Origin: Lentzea pudingi
GTDB lineage: Bacteria; Actinomycetota; Actinomycetes; Mycobacteriales; Pseudonocardiaceae
Reading direction: 5' to 3'
DNA: 64,000 nucleotides
Assembly: GCF_014646255.1 (NCBI RefSeq)
Contig: NZ_BMNC01000021.1
Location: forward strand, 55,547 to 119,546
The translations under genes and the position numbers were made by a program. The notes beneath the pieces are model-generated. The model was not told the origin of the DNA, made no database searches, and worked only from the letters and a program-made list of their open reading frames with translations. Positions 55,040 through 64,000 of the stretch are shown piece by piece; the first letter of the stretch is position 1, and every line of letters starts with the position of its first letter.

Positions 55040-56563
55040 ATGACGAAGAGGCGATCCCGAGTCACCGCGGCCTTGTTCGCCTTGATCGTTCTGCTCGGTA
55101 CGTCCACGTCCTACGCGCGCATCGACGGCAAGCCCGTCGCCGGACGCAAGGGCATCGAACGCTTCTACGCGCAGGTGTTGTCATGGGGTGCGTGTCAGCC
55201 CTACGCGACCGATGCGAAGAGCAAGGGGCTGTACGAGCGCGAGGGCATCCAGTGCGCGCGCTTGGCGGTTCCGCTCGACTACGAGAAGCCGGACGCGGGA
55301 ACGATCACGGTGGGACTGCTGCGCCGGCCCGCCACCGAGAAGGACCGGAGGGTCGGCTCGCTCGTGCTGAACCCCGGCGGTCCCGGCGGGTCGGGCATGT
55401 CGCACGTCGCGAACATGCAGGCCGGCAACCCGGTCGGCAAGCGGTTCGACGTGGTGGGTTTCGACCCGCGCGGCGTGGGGGCGAGCCAGCCCCGCGTCCA
55501 GTGCCTGACCGACGCGGAACGGGACGCGCAACGGCTGCGGCCCAAGGGCGAGAGCGCGAACCAGACCGAGCAGGAGAACAAGTTCTTCGTCGAACGGTGT
55601 GCCGAACGCAGCGGCATCGACCTGCTGCGCAACGTCGGCACCCGTGACGTCGTGCGGGACGTCGACGTCCTACGCGCCGCGCTGGGGGAGAAGAAGCTGA
55701 GCTACCTCGGCTACTCCTACGGCACGCGCATCGGCACGTTGTACGCCGAGATGTTCCCTCGCAACGTGCGCGCGATGGTGCTCGACGGAGCTGTGGAGAC
55801 CAGTGCCGACAAGGTGGCCGCGTCCGCCCGTCAGGCGCAGGGATTCGAGGAGTCGTTCCAGCGCTTCGCGGGCTGGTGCGCCCAGCGCGACTGCCCCATC
55901 GGGAAGGACACGACCACGGCGGAGTCCAAGTTCCGCCAGATGATCGAGCCGCTCAAGAAGACCCCGATGCAGGTCGGCGACCGCAGGCTGTCCCACTCGG
56001 ACGCGAACACCGCGATCATCCAGGCGATGTACACGGACCGGTTGTGGGAGACCGCGCTCAAGGGTCTGCAGGAGCTGAGGCAGAACAAGGGCACCACCCT
56101 GCTGCAGCTCGCCGACCAGTACCTCGGCCGCGCCCAGGACGGCACCTACAGCCGCATCCAGGACGCGTTCGTGGCCATCCGCTGCGTCGACGAACCGCCG
56201 ATCAAGGACCGCGCGACCCTGGAGTCCAACCGTCGGAGGCTGTTGGAACTGCTGGGCAACGACACCGTGCCCACCGACGAGACCGCGCTCGGCCCGTGCG
56301 CGTTCTGGCCGGCCCCGCACACGTCCGAACCGCACCCGCCGAACGTGACGGGGCTGCCGCAGGTGCTGGTCGTCTCGACGACCGGCGACCCGGCGACGCC
56401 CTACCAGTCCGGTGTGGACCTCGCTCAGGCCCTCGGTGCGCGATTGCTGACGTACAACGGGAACCAGCACACGGCGTTCCTCGCGGGCATCGGCTGCGTG
56501 GACGGCGTGGGCACGAACTACCTGGTGGACCTGAGGCTGCCGGAAACGGACTCCGTCTGCTGA
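55040..56563 (+). CDS. Secreted peptidase, paralogue of the preceding gene
   Basis: A 507-residue protein, clearly a tandem duplicate: NPGGPGGSG, YLGYSYGTRIG, STTGDPATP and NGNQHTAFLAG repeat the triad. It has a signal peptide (about residues 1-26) but no lipobox cysteine, so it is probably released or wall-bound rather than lipid-anchored. Its ATG immediately follows the upstream stop. The last 46 bases overlap the opposing MFS gene. Confidence 0.9.
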   Translation: MTKRRSRVTAALFALIVLLGTSTSYARIDGKPVAGRKGIERFYAQVLSWGACQPYATDAKSKGLYEREGIQCARLAVPLDYEKPDAGTITVGLLRRPATEKDRRVGSLVLNPGGPGGSGMSHVANMQAGNPVGKRFDVVGFDPRGVGASQPRVQCLTDAERDAQRLRPKGESANQTEQENKFFVERCAERSGIDLLRNVGTRDVVRDVDVLRAALGEKKLSYLGYSYGTRIGTLYAEMFPRNVRAMVLDGAVETSADKVAASARQAQGFEESFQRFAGWCAQRDCPIGKDTTTAESKFRQMIEPLKKTPMQVGDRRLSHSDANTAIIQAMYTDRLWETALKGLQELRQNKGTTLLQLADQYLGRAQDGTYSRIQDAFVAIRCVDEPPIKDRATLESNRRRLLELLGNDTVPTDETALGPCAFWPAPHTSEPHPPNVTGLPQVLVVSTTGDPATPYQSGVDLAQALGARLLTYNGNQHTAFLAGIGCVDGVGTNYLVDLRLPETDSVC

Positions 56564-58032
56564 CGCTTCCCCGGCAGGAAGACCGAACCCAGCGCTCCGA
56601 GCGCGCAAATCACCGCCGTGATCAGGAAGATCTCGTGGTACTCGGTGAGCAGCGCCTCGGTGAGCCCGCGCTGGTACTCGGCCATCCGCCGCTGGAACTC
56701 AGCAGGTTCCACGCCGAACGGCAGCGGTGTGTCCAGGTCTGCCGTGAGCTCGCGGAAGCGGTGGAGTCCCCACGCGGACAACGCCGCCACACCGACGAGC
56801 ATGCCCGTCATGCGCGCGACGACGACGAACGCCGACGCCACGCCGTGACGCACGGCGGGCACCACACGCAGCACAGCACCGGACAACGGCGCGATGACCA
56901 GGCCCAGCCCGAAACCGGCGATGGCCAGGTCACGCGTGAGCACGAACCCGCTGACGTCAGCGGGCCACTGCGCGATGAACACGTACGACACCGACGCCAT
57001 CGCGAGCCCGCCGAACGACACCCAGCGGTCGCCGAGCCGTGACGCGAGGAACCCACCCAGCACGGCACCGACCGGCAACGCGATCAGGAACCGCGTGAGC
57101 AGCGTCGCCGCGGACGCCGAGTCGCGCCGCAACACGGTCTGCGCGAACAACTCCACGTCGACCAGCGTCACCATCAACGCGGCACCGGCGGCCAGCGACA
57201 CCCCGAGCACGGCCCAGAACGGCCGCCACTGCACGCCCTCGGGATCGATGAGCCGCACGGCACTACGGCGTTCCCACAAGAAGAAGCCGCCCAGCACGAC
57301 AAAAGCGGCGATCAGCGTCGGCCAGCCCCACGACGGCAGCACGGACTCGGCAGGCGTCGGGTTGTAGAGCGCCACCACCAGCAACGACAGAGCAAGAGCC
57401 AGCAACACCCCGCCCACGACGTCGATGCGCACCTCACGCCGTGTGTTCGGCACGGTCCGTTGCACGACCACCATCGCGATGACCGCCAACGGGATGTTGA
57501 CCCAGAAGATCCACCGCCAGCTCTGCGGCTCCCAGCCCTCGAACAACGGCCACGCGTTGAACAGCGACGCCACCGCGATGCCGTACAACGTGCCGAGGAC
57601 CGATCCCAGCTCCTGTGCGGCACCCACGGTTCCGAGCGCGGCCGACCGCCGTTGCTCCTCCCACAGGTCCGCGACCAGCGCCATCGTCACCGGCAGCAAC
57701 GCGCCACCGGCGAGGCCCTGCACGACCCGGCCGACGACCAGAAGCGGCACGTCAGCGGCAAGAGCCGTGATCACCGAGCCCACCAGGAACCCGAGCAGCG
57801 ACACCTGCAGCACGAACCGCCGCCCGAACCGGTCCGACAGCTGCCCGAGCAACGGCATGCCCGCCACGTACCCGAGCAGGTACCCGGTGACGATCGGCGT
57901 CGCCTGCTCCAGCTCGTTCACCGCGATGCCGAGATCGCGCACCATGTCCGTGAGGACCCCGACGACGACGTACGCGTCGAGGGCCCCCAGCAGTACCGCC
58001 GCGCCGGACGCGGCGAGAGCGACTCTTCGCAT
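56518..58032 (-). CDS. MFS transporter of the LprG partner type (P55/Rv1410c-like)
   Basis: A 504-residue, probably 14-helix DHA2-type transporter (GYLLGYVAGMPLLGQLSDRFG is motif A; VVGRVVQGLAGGALLPV motif C region). It begins one base into the lprG stop (TAATG), the same gene pair as Rv1411c-Rv1410c, which moves triacylglycerol-containing lipids to the outer layers. The call as P55 rests on this pairing and on length. Confidence 0.88.
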   Translation of the reverse strand: MRRVALAASGAAVLLGALDAYVVVGVLTDMVRDLGIAVNELEQATPIVTGYLLGYVAGMPLLGQLSDRFGRRFVLQVSLLGFLVGSVITALAADVPLLVVGRVVQGLAGGALLPVTMALVADLWEEQRRSAALGTVGAAQELGSVLGTLYGIAVASLFNAWPLFEGWEPQSWRWIFWVNIPLAVIAMVVVQRTVPNTRREVRIDVVGGVLLALALSLLVVALYNPTPAESVLPSWGWPTLIAAFVVLGGFFLWERRSAVRLIDPEGVQWRPFWAVLGVSLAAGAALMVTLVDVELFAQTVLRRDSASAATLLTRFLIALPVGAVLGGFLASRLGDRWVSFGGLAMASVSYVFIAQWPADVSGFVLTRDLAIAGFGLGLVIAPLSGAVLRVVPAVRHGVASAFVVVARMTGMLVGVAALSAWGLHRFRELTADLDTPLPFGVEPAEFQRRMAEYQRGLTEALLTEYHEIFLITAVICALGALGSVFLPGKRQQTESVSGSLRSTR

Positions 58033-58667
58033 TAGGCAGGCGCTGTCACGGTGACGGGCTTGTCGAAGTCCGTCAGGCCGATGTCGACCTTCTGACCACC
58101 GGGAAGCTCGAACAGCGCGTTCTTGAGCTTGTTGTCCTTGTCGACCGAGAACGTCGCCTTCACGTCCGCGGAGATGCCCGGCACCAGCCCGGCCGCCACG
58201 TCCTTCGGCACCGTCGCCTCGACCACCGACACGTCACCGGACGACTTCGTCCTCGCGTCCTTCGAGCTGGACAGGACCTTCGCGACGCCCTTGTCCGGGT
58301 TCAGGATGGCCGAGGGGTCGTAGACCTGGCCCGCGAACGCCGCCGGCAGCTTGGTGAACCCGCCGGTCGGGCCCTTGAAGTGCAGGTTTCCGCCGATCAG
58401 CACGTACTCGATGGACAGCAGCTGCCCGCCGAACGTCACCTTGGCGTTGCCCTTGGACTCACCGGCGGACGTGAGGTCGCCGTCGGCGTCCTTCACCGGC
58501 ACGTCCGGCAGCTCACCGTCGACCTTGATGGTGAAGTGCACCGTCTTGACCGACTTCATCGACTCGGCCGATTTCGAGAGCAAGGTCGCACCATCGGGGA
58601 GATCTCCCCCGGACGTGCAGCTCGTGAGCAGGGCGAGTGCGCAAACCAACAACCAACGTGCCGACAT
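58032..58667 (-). CDS. lprG: LppX/LprAFG-family lipoprotein LprG
   Basis: A 211-residue lipoprotein. Lipobox LLTSC gives the acylated Cys17. The rest is a half-barrel lipid-carrier fold typical of LppX_LprAFG (residues 25-205). It receives lipids from the adjacent transporter. The 41-bp gap to the divergent glutamine synthetase gene holds no obvious ribosome site, so the transcript may be leaderless. Confidence 0.9.
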   Translation of the reverse strand: MSARWLLVCALALLTSCTSGGDLPDGATLLSKSAESMKSVKTVHFTIKVDGELPDVPVKDADGDLTSAGESKGNAKVTFGGQLLSIEYVLIGGNLHFKGPTGGFTKLPAAFAGQVYDPSAILNPDKGVAKVLSSSKDARTKSSGDVSVVEATVPKDVAAGLVPGISADVKATFSVDKDNKLKNALFELPGGQKVDIGLTDFDKPVTVTAPA

Positions 58668-58708
58668 GCGTTGATCGTAGAGAGTCCCGAGCCCTTAAGC
58701 TGCCGCAT

Positions 58709-60052
58709 ATGGACCGCCAGCAGGAGTTCGTGCTCCGCACGCTAGAGGAACGCGACATCCGGTTCGTCCGGCTCTGGTTCACGGACGTCCTGGGCTTCTT
58801 GAAGTCAGTGGCGGTCGCACCGGCCGAGCTCGAGGGCGCCTTCAGCGAGGGCATCGGGTTCGACGGCTCCGCGATCGAGGGCTTCGCCCGCGTCTACGAG
58901 TCGGACATGGTCGCGAAACCGGACCCCGGCACGTTCCAGGTGCTGCCGTGGCAGACGCCGGAGGGCACCAACTACTCCGCGCGCATGTTCTGCGACATCA
59001 CCATGCCGGACGGCTCCCCGTCGTGGGCCGACCCGCGCCACGTGCTGCGCCGCACGCTGTCGAAGGCCAGCGAGGCGGGCTTCACCTGCTACGTCCACCC
59101 CGAGATCGAGTTCTTCCTGCTCAAGGGCCTGCCGGGAGACGGCAGCGAGCCCGAGCCCGCGGACAACGGCGGGTTCTTCGACCAGACCTCGCACGAGACG
59201 GCCACGCACTTCCGCCGCCACGCCATCGAGGCGCTGGAGGCCATGGGCATCTCCGTCGAGTTCAGCCACCACGAGGGCGCGCCCGGCCAGCAGGAGATCG
59301 ACCTGCGCTACGCCGACGCGCTGACCATGGCGGACAACGTCATGACGTTCCGCTACCTGGTGAAAGAGGTCGCGATCACGCAGGGCGTGCGCGCCTCGTT
59401 CATGCCCAAGCCCTTCTCGGACCAGCCGGGCTCGGGCATGCACACGCACTTCTCGCTCTTCGAGGGCGACCGCAACGCGTTCTACGACGAAGAGGACCCG
59501 TACCAGCTCTCCGACATCGGCAAGCAGTTCGTCGCGGGCATCCTCAAGCACGCGCGCGAGATCTCCGGCGTCACGAACCAGTGGGTGAACTCGTACAAGC
59601 GCCTGATCGTCGGCGGTGAAGCCCCCACGGCCGTGTGCTGGGGTCACGCGAACCGCTCGGCATTGGTCCGTGTGCCGATGTACTCACCGGGCAAGTCGTC
59701 GTCGCGCCGCGTCGAGATCCGTTCCCTGGACTCCGCGTGCAACCCGTACCTCGCCTACTCGGTGATCCTGGCCGCCGGCCTCAAGGGCATCGAGAAGGGC
59801 TACGAGCTGCCGCCGCCCGCCGAGGACGACGTGTGGTCGCTGACGGACCGCGAGCGCCGTGCGGCGGGGTACTCGAACCTGCCGCAGAACCTCGGCGAGG
59901 CACTCGCCGAGATGGAGAACTCGGAACTGCTGCCCGAGGCGCTGGGCGAGCACGTCTACGACTTCTTCCTGCGCAACAAGAGGACCGAGTGGGACGCGTA
60001 CCGTCGTAGCGTCACCCCGTACGAGTTGCGCACACTTCTCCCCATGCTGTGA
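58709..60052 (+). CDS. glnA: Glutamine synthetase, GlnA2 type
   Basis: A 447-residue type I glutamine synthetase. It has IEGFARVYESDM near residue 53, a metal-binding EIEFFL, HHEGAPGQQEIDLRY, GSGMHTHFS and NRSALVRVP. The usual adenylylation tyrosine segment is absent, pointing to the GSI-alpha class without adenylyl control. Position beside secreted peptidases matches Rv2222c (glnA2). The next gene follows at ten bases. Confidence 0.9.
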   Translation: MDRQQEFVLRTLEERDIRFVRLWFTDVLGFLKSVAVAPAELEGAFSEGIGFDGSAIEGFARVYESDMVAKPDPGTFQVLPWQTPEGTNYSARMFCDITMPDGSPSWADPRHVLRRTLSKASEAGFTCYVHPEIEFFLLKGLPGDGSEPEPADNGGFFDQTSHETATHFRRHAIEALEAMGISVEFSHHEGAPGQQEIDLRYADALTMADNVMTFRYLVKEVAITQGVRASFMPKPFSDQPGSGMHTHFSLFEGDRNAFYDEEDPYQLSDIGKQFVAGILKHAREISGVTNQWVNSYKRLIVGGEAPTAVCWGHANRSALVRVPMYSPGKSSSRRVEIRSLDSACNPYLAYSVILAAGLKGIEKGYELPPPAEDDVWSLTDRERRAAGYSNLPQNLGEALAEMENSELLPEALGEHVYDFFLRNKRTEWDAYRRSVTPYELRTLLPML

Positions 60053-60062
60053 GGCCAGGTTC

Positions 60063-63000
60063 GTGCTCTCCGTGACTGAGGTACCCGAGTTCCAGCCGAC
60101 GATCTGCGCGTGCACCGTCGCCACGGCGGCGGAGCTGCCCGCGGTCAAGGTCCTGTCCAGCTCGTTCCTCGCGGAGCACCCCGAGGGCCGGTTCGTCGCG
60201 CTGGTCGTCGACGCGCAGCCGGAGCACTCGGGGCCGGGGCTGATGACGCCTCTCGACATCGGTGTCGCCGAGGGCGAACTGCACGAGCTCGCGACCGCCC
60301 TCGACGCCGGCGCGTTGAAGGCCGCCATGGTGCCGCGGCTGCTGGAGGCGTTGCTGTCGCAGGGCATGCCCGTGCTGTACCTCGACCCGTGGGTGCAGGT
60401 GTTCGGGTCGCTCACGAAGCTCGTGCTGGAGGCGTTGCGCACCGCACCGGTCGTGCTGCTGCCACGCACGTTGCGGCCGTTGCCGTCCGACGGGCTGCAG
60501 CCCGGGCCCGCGGAGCTGCACGACCTGGGCGCGTTCGACCCGGGGTTCATCGCCGTCGGTCCTGGTTCTGAGCCCTACCTGACTTCTTTGGACATGCCGG
60601 CGATCGTGCCGCACCACGTCGTGCGTGACGCACGGGTCGGACTGTCCGTGTGGAACGTTGCCGACAGGCCGTTGCACCGCACCGAGTCCGGCGCACTGGC
60701 CGTTGTCGGTCAGGACCTGCTGACGGTGCACTTCCGCGGGTTCGACCCCCGTCGTCCCTGGTTGCTGTCCGCCGACTTCGCGGACCGTCCCCGTGTGCTG
60801 CTCTCGGAGCACGCGGAAGTTGCTGAGCTCTGCCAGTCCTATCGCGCCGAACTGGTGCGGAACGGCTGGTCCGCGCTGCCGGTGCCGTACCGGTTCGACG
60901 CGCTGATCGACGGCACGCAGATCCCGTCCGAGCTGCGGGCCGACTACCGGGCGTCCGTGCTGACGCCGCCGCCCGCGTTCGGCGAGGACGGTGGCGGCGG
61001 GTTCCTCATCTGGGCGTGCGAACCGACCGAGAGCGGTGGCACGCGCTGGGCCGACGCGGTCTGGCGTGCGGATTCGTCCTTGCGACAGCAGTTCCCGGCG
61101 CCCTTTGGCGCGGACGCGGACGCCTGGCGCGAGTGGTGCGCCGGTGTCGGCGTCGCTTCCGGGCGGTTGCCCGCGCCCGCCGTGCCGCAGCCCCGGTCGG
61201 AGGGACCGGCGCTGCTCGACCAGCTCGGCGTGTCCGTCGTCGGCTCGGGGCCGCTCGCGGAACTGGTGCTCGCCGCCGCGCGGGCGTCCGGCCTGCCGGT
61301 GTCGGACTCCGCCGGATATCCCGTGGTCGTGCGCGCTTCTTCTGCTGATGAGGTGCCGCCCGGCCGGTTCGTCGTCGAGGTCGCGTTGGACGCCACGGCT
61401 GCGGACGACCGCACCGGCGTGAACGAACTATGGGTTTCATCCGAGGTGTCGCGAGCAGCCGCCGAACGCATCGGCGGGCCCATCGTGCGTGTGGTGCCCG
61501 TACCCGTGCGCGACGTTGGCGCGCGTGAGTTCGAGTCCGGCGAAGTGGTGGTGTTCGCGGCGATAGCGGATCACGACCTGGACAGGCCCGGCAACGTGCT
61601 CGGTGCCGTGTCGGCGTTCCTGACGGCGTTCCCCGATCGCACCGACGTCGAGCTGCGGATCGCGGTGTCCGGTGCCGCCGAACACCCGGAGGCGGCCGAG
61701 CGCCTGCGCCTCGCCACGGCTTCCGACCAGCGGATCTCGCTAGTCGAGGACCTGGACGTGAGTGCCGTCGCCGACGCCGTGGTGTCGTTGCACCGGGGAG
61801 GCGCGGACGACCGGATCGCGTTGCGCCTGGCCGAGCTCGCGGTGCGGGGAGTCCCCGTCGTCGCGTCCGACCACGGAGCCGTTGCGGAGCTGTTCGGCAA
61901 GACGGCTGTTCTCGTGCCGTGTCACCAGGGCGCCGAACCGGACGTGCAGGCCGCCGCGAAGTTGCTGCGTTCCCTGGCCGATGACCTGCCCACGGCTGCC
62001 GCGCTCGGTACGGCCGGCCGTCAGCACGTGTTGTCCGTGCGGTCGGTCGCACGCGTGGCGGAAGTCCTGCGCGAACGCGTCGAGCACGCGTACCGCGGGT
62101 GGCGAGCCCGCCGGCCGAAGCCGAAGGACGAGGTCGACCCGATGCTCGCCCTGCAGTCGGCCAAGCACGCCTTACTGCGGCAACCGACCGTCGACGGTCC
62201 CAGCCGGACGCCGATGGCACCCGCGCTGCGCAAGGTCGTGCTGCGCGCGCTGGACCACTACGACAACCACATGCGCCAGGTGCTGCACACCCTGATCGAC
62301 GGGGTCGAGCGCACGGTGTCCGAGCTGGTCAACCGGCAGGACGCGCTGAAAGCCGGGGTCGGCGCCGGCGAACTCGAACTGCTCCGCGCCGAGGTCGAGC
62401 AGGTCGCGGCACGGCAGTCGCACTTCGTCGACCAGCTGGTCGGGGTCGACGACGGAGTCGTGCGCGTGCGCGCGGACATGGCCGGTCAGGGCCGCCGCCA
62501 GCGCGACGTCGAGGACGCGGTCGTCGCCGAGGCCGCCAAGCGCGCGAAGTCGGACGAGGTGCTGGCCGAACGGATCGACAAGCTGACCATGGCCCTGGAC
62601 CGGACCCTCGACCGGATCGACGGGCTGGAGTCCAAGGTCGTCGAGGTGTTCCGCGAGCGCGATTCCCGGCTGGACGCCGCACTGCGCACCGCTCACCAGG
62701 CACAACAGACCGCGGATGCGTTGCGTCGCGTGGTAGTGCGTCAGCACGAGACCGCTGGTGACGCGCCCGCGGTGCGTTCGTCGTTGGTGTTGTGCGACGC
62801 AGGCATGATGCGGCTGCCCTCCGACGACGCGTTCATGCTCCCGCTGTTGTCGTCCAACGGCGTGTGGGAGCCCGACCTCGCCGAACTGCTCGATTCGGTG
62901 CTGGAGCCGGACGGGATCTTCCTCGACGTCGGCGCGTACGTCGGCTACCACTCGATTCGCGTGTTGTCGCGACTCGGCCTGATGGGCGCTGTTGTCGCCG

Positions 63001-63602
63001 TGGAGCCGGACGCTTCCGCCGCCGCGCTTTTGAGGCACAACGTCTCGGCGAACCTTCCTGCTGCTGTCGCCGATCGTCTCACCGTGGTCGAGGGCGCGGC
63101 GTGGGAGAGCGCGGGCGAGCTGGCGGTGTCGCCGACGTTGACCGGTGGTGTGTCCGTGTCGCCGTTGTCCGATGACGCCGGCGAGGACGTCGCACGCGTG
63201 AAGTCGCTGCGCCTCGACAAGACGCTCGAAGACATCGCCCTGGTGCAGGGGATGAAGCTTTCCGTCGTGCGGGTCGACACGCCTGGACGTGGGCATCGCG
63301 CTCTCGCGGGACTCGTCCGGCTGTTGCGCCGCGACAGGCCGCACGTGTTCCTCGAGTTCTCCGCGACCGCGACGGCCGATCTCGGTGACGATCCGGTGAC
63401 GGTGCTCAAGGAGTTCGGCGTCTGGGGCTACGACCTGGTGCCGGTCGCGACCCGTCAGCCCGCTCCCGCGGACCAGATCGTGCGGGCGATGGAAGGACTT
63501 CGCTCCATCACCCTGTGGCTGCGGCCGCGGCCGATCGGGGCCAAGCCGGCTGCCCCGACGCCGTCCGTGCCGATCAAGCAGCCCGCTGACCAGGCGATTT
63601 GA
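60063..63602 (+). CDS. Glycosyltransferase-like/coiled-coil/FkbM methyltransferase fusion
   Basis: About 1179 residues. Residues 1-280 resemble a bacterial glycosyltransferase module (AAELPAVKVLSSSFLAEHPE, YLDPWVQVF, FHFRGFDPRRPWLL-like). The usual DxD-like YLDPD is YLDPW here. Residues about 510-680 resemble the C-terminal half of a GT4 transferase. Residues about 730-890 are coiled coil. Residues about 920-1160 are an FkbM methyltransferase with the SAM motif FLDVGAYVGYHS near 955 and VVAVEPD. A surface-glycan modifying enzyme is likely; membrane segments are absent. GTG start at 60063 (or 60072). Confidence 0.72.
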   Translation: MLSVTEVPEFQPTICACTVATAAELPAVKVLSSSFLAEHPEGRFVALVVDAQPEHSGPGLMTPLDIGVAEGELHELATALDAGALKAAMVPRLLEALLSQGMPVLYLDPWVQVFGSLTKLVLEALRTAPVVLLPRTLRPLPSDGLQPGPAELHDLGAFDPGFIAVGPGSEPYLTSLDMPAIVPHHVVRDARVGLSVWNVADRPLHRTESGALAVVGQDLLTVHFRGFDPRRPWLLSADFADRPRVLLSEHAEVAELCQSYRAELVRNGWSALPVPYRFDALIDGTQIPSELRADYRASVLTPPPAFGEDGGGGFLIWACEPTESGGTRWADAVWRADSSLRQQFPAPFGADADAWREWCAGVGVASGRLPAPAVPQPRSEGPALLDQLGVSVVGSGPLAELVLAAARASGLPVSDSAGYPVVVRASSADEVPPGRFVVEVALDATAADDRTGVNELWVSSEVSRAAAERIGGPIVRVVPVPVRDVGAREFESGEVVVFAAIADHDLDRPGNVLGAVSAFLTAFPDRTDVELRIAVSGAAEHPEAAERLRLATASDQRISLVEDLDVSAVADAVVSLHRGGADDRIALRLAELAVRGVPVVASDHGAVAELFGKTAVLVPCHQGAEPDVQAAAKLLRSLADDLPTAAALGTAGRQHVLSVRSVARVAEVLRERVEHAYRGWRARRPKPKDEVDPMLALQSAKHALLRQPTVDGPSRTPMAPALRKVVLRALDHYDNHMRQVLHTLIDGVERTVSELVNRQDALKAGVGAGELELLRAEVEQVAARQSHFVDQLVGVDDGVVRVRADMAGQGRRQRDVEDAVVAEAAKRAKSDEVLAERIDKLTMALDRTLDRIDGLESKVVEVFRERDSRLDAALRTAHQAQQTADALRRVVVRQHETAGDAPAVRSSLVLCDAGMMRLPSDDAFMLPLLSSNGVWEPDLAELLDSVLEPDGIFLDVGAYVGYHSIRVLSRLGLMGAVVAVEPDASAAALLRHNVSANLPAAVADRLTVVEGAAWESAGELAVSPTLTGGVSVSPLSDDAGEDVARVKSLRLDKTLEDIALVQGMKLSVVRVDTPGRGHRALAGLVRLLRRDRPHVFLEFSATATADLGDDPVTVLKEFGVWGYDLVPVATRQPAPADQIVRAMEGLRSITLWLRPRPIGAKPAAPTPSVPIKQPADQAI

Positions 63603-63662
63603 CTTTGATCGTCCCCGTGAGTACCTTTCTCCAGGTCGCAAGCGGGACCACGGAACGAGCGG

Positions 63663-63691
63663 TTGACACCGCGGATCGGGCCGAGTAGAGT
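63663..63691 (+). promoter_or_regulatory. rRNA operon promoter P1
   Basis: -35 TTGACA (63663-63668), exactly 17 bases, -10 TAGAGT (63686-63691). The distance to the window edge and the leader sequences downstream identify it as an rrn promoter. Confidence 0.75.
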
Positions 63692-63763
63692 TCCACGGCG
63701 TCAAACCCCCAGAAGTAAATAAGCGGTCTAACGTGCTGTCCGGGATCTGAAAATGACCCCGAT

Positions 63764-63792
63764 TTGACACCGGGAAAGCCACTCAGATAACT
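63764..63792 (+). promoter_or_regulatory. rRNA operon promoter P2
   Basis: -35 TTGACA (63764-63769) followed at 16-17 bases by GATAACT (63786-63792). The GATTTGACA start is shared with P3. Confidence 0.65.
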
Positions 63793-63860
63793 TCTGAACC
63801 AAGCCAAAAACTGAATGCGAAGCGAGTTTGCGCCGAGCCTGAATCGCCAAAATGGCCGAT

Positions 63861-63890
63861 TTGACAAAGCGAAAACGAACTGGCTAAGCT
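63861..63890 (+). promoter_or_regulatory. rRNA operon promoter P3
   Basis: -35 TTGACA (63861-63866), 18-base spacer, -10 TAAGCT (63885-63890). The nearest promoter to the conserved leader. Confidence 0.7.
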
Positions 63891-63948
63891 TTCAACACAA
63901 GCCCCGAGAGAAAGCCTCCGGAAATGGAGACTGGAACCGGTGAGCGCG

Positions 63949-63969
63949 TGTTCTTTGAGAACTCAACAG
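63949..63969 (+). promoter_or_regulatory. rrn leader antitermination/processing element
   Basis: TGTTCTTTGAGAACTCAACA is the sequence that directly precedes 16S rRNA in many actinobacteria; its TGTTCTTTG part resembles boxA. The 16S gene should start within about 100-200 bases beyond the right edge. Confidence 0.75.
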
Positions 63970-64000
63970 CGTGCCGAAACACAGCCAGTAATATATGAAT

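Overview
The window is high-GC, gene-dense actinobacterial chromosome. The small AT-richer patches lie in a few intergenic gaps and in the last 400 bases. A mycothiol-dependent enzyme family, F420-dependent NADP reductase, LysX, LprG with its MFS partner, and a gene order that follows the Mycobacterium tuberculosis Rv2222c-Rv2236c block all point to Actinomycetota. SARP, RCC1 and DUF6345 genes fit a filamentous member of the Pseudonocardiales. A Lentzea or Saccharothrix-like genus is only a guess.

Layout. 1-9 kb: a Wadjet-type (jetABCD) plasmid-defence locus on the minus strand, in which jetD is separated from jetABC by an opposing TetR gene pair. 9-18 kb: cobD, SURF1, an HTH/PIN toxin-antitoxin pair, a small phosphatase/kinase/DUF1349 operon, the conserved cobC-nif3-zinc ribbon operon, and a TetR gene with a divergent membrane protein. 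18-25 kb: a large SARP/NB-ARC/TPR regulator, a broken secreted gene, an NlpC/P60 protein, a phosphotransferase-like gene and a secreted RCC1 propeller protein. 25-30.5 kb: tRNA-Leu(GAG), RNase HI-phosphatase, an FMN reductase, RNase P RNA, thrC and a secreted DUF6345 protein.

30.5-39 kb: a chromosomal type IV secretion-like operon. It encodes VirB2-like, PrgI/VirB3-like, VirB4, VirB6/TrbL-like and VirB8-like proteins, a lytic transglycosylase/NlpC-P60 wall hydrolase and two small unknown proteins. A ribbon-helix-helix gene sits divergently in front. No relaxase, integrase or coupling ATPase is visible, so this is the best candidate here for an undescribed system. 39-49 kb: housekeeping genes (RNB nuclease, npdG, a B12-binding-protein-like gene, pip, a glutathionyl-hydroquinone-reductase-like gene, panB, a hydrolase, lysX). 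49-53.5 kb: a two-component system, a 617-bp gap with a long imperfect palindrome and 17-bp tandem repeats, and nadE. 53.5-60 kb: two tandem secreted CaeA/Hip1-like peptidases, the lprG-P55 lipid-export pair and a glnA2-type glutamine synthetase. 60-63.6 kb: a very large glycosyltransferase/coiled-coil/FkbM methyltransferase fusion. 63.6-64 kb: three promoters and an antitermination-like leader of an rRNA operon whose 16S gene must start just beyond the right edge.

Genes homologous to M. tuberculosis cobD, Rv2235, ptpA, cobC, Rv2230c, Rv2229c, Rv2228c, panB, Rv2224c/Rv2223c and glnA2 occur here in that order. The window is therefore an old conserved backbone into which the defence, secretion, regulatory and surface genes have been inserted. 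Many genes overlap by four bases (ATGA, GTGA, TTGA). Several divergent pairs have gaps of only 18-41 bases, and several starts look leaderless.
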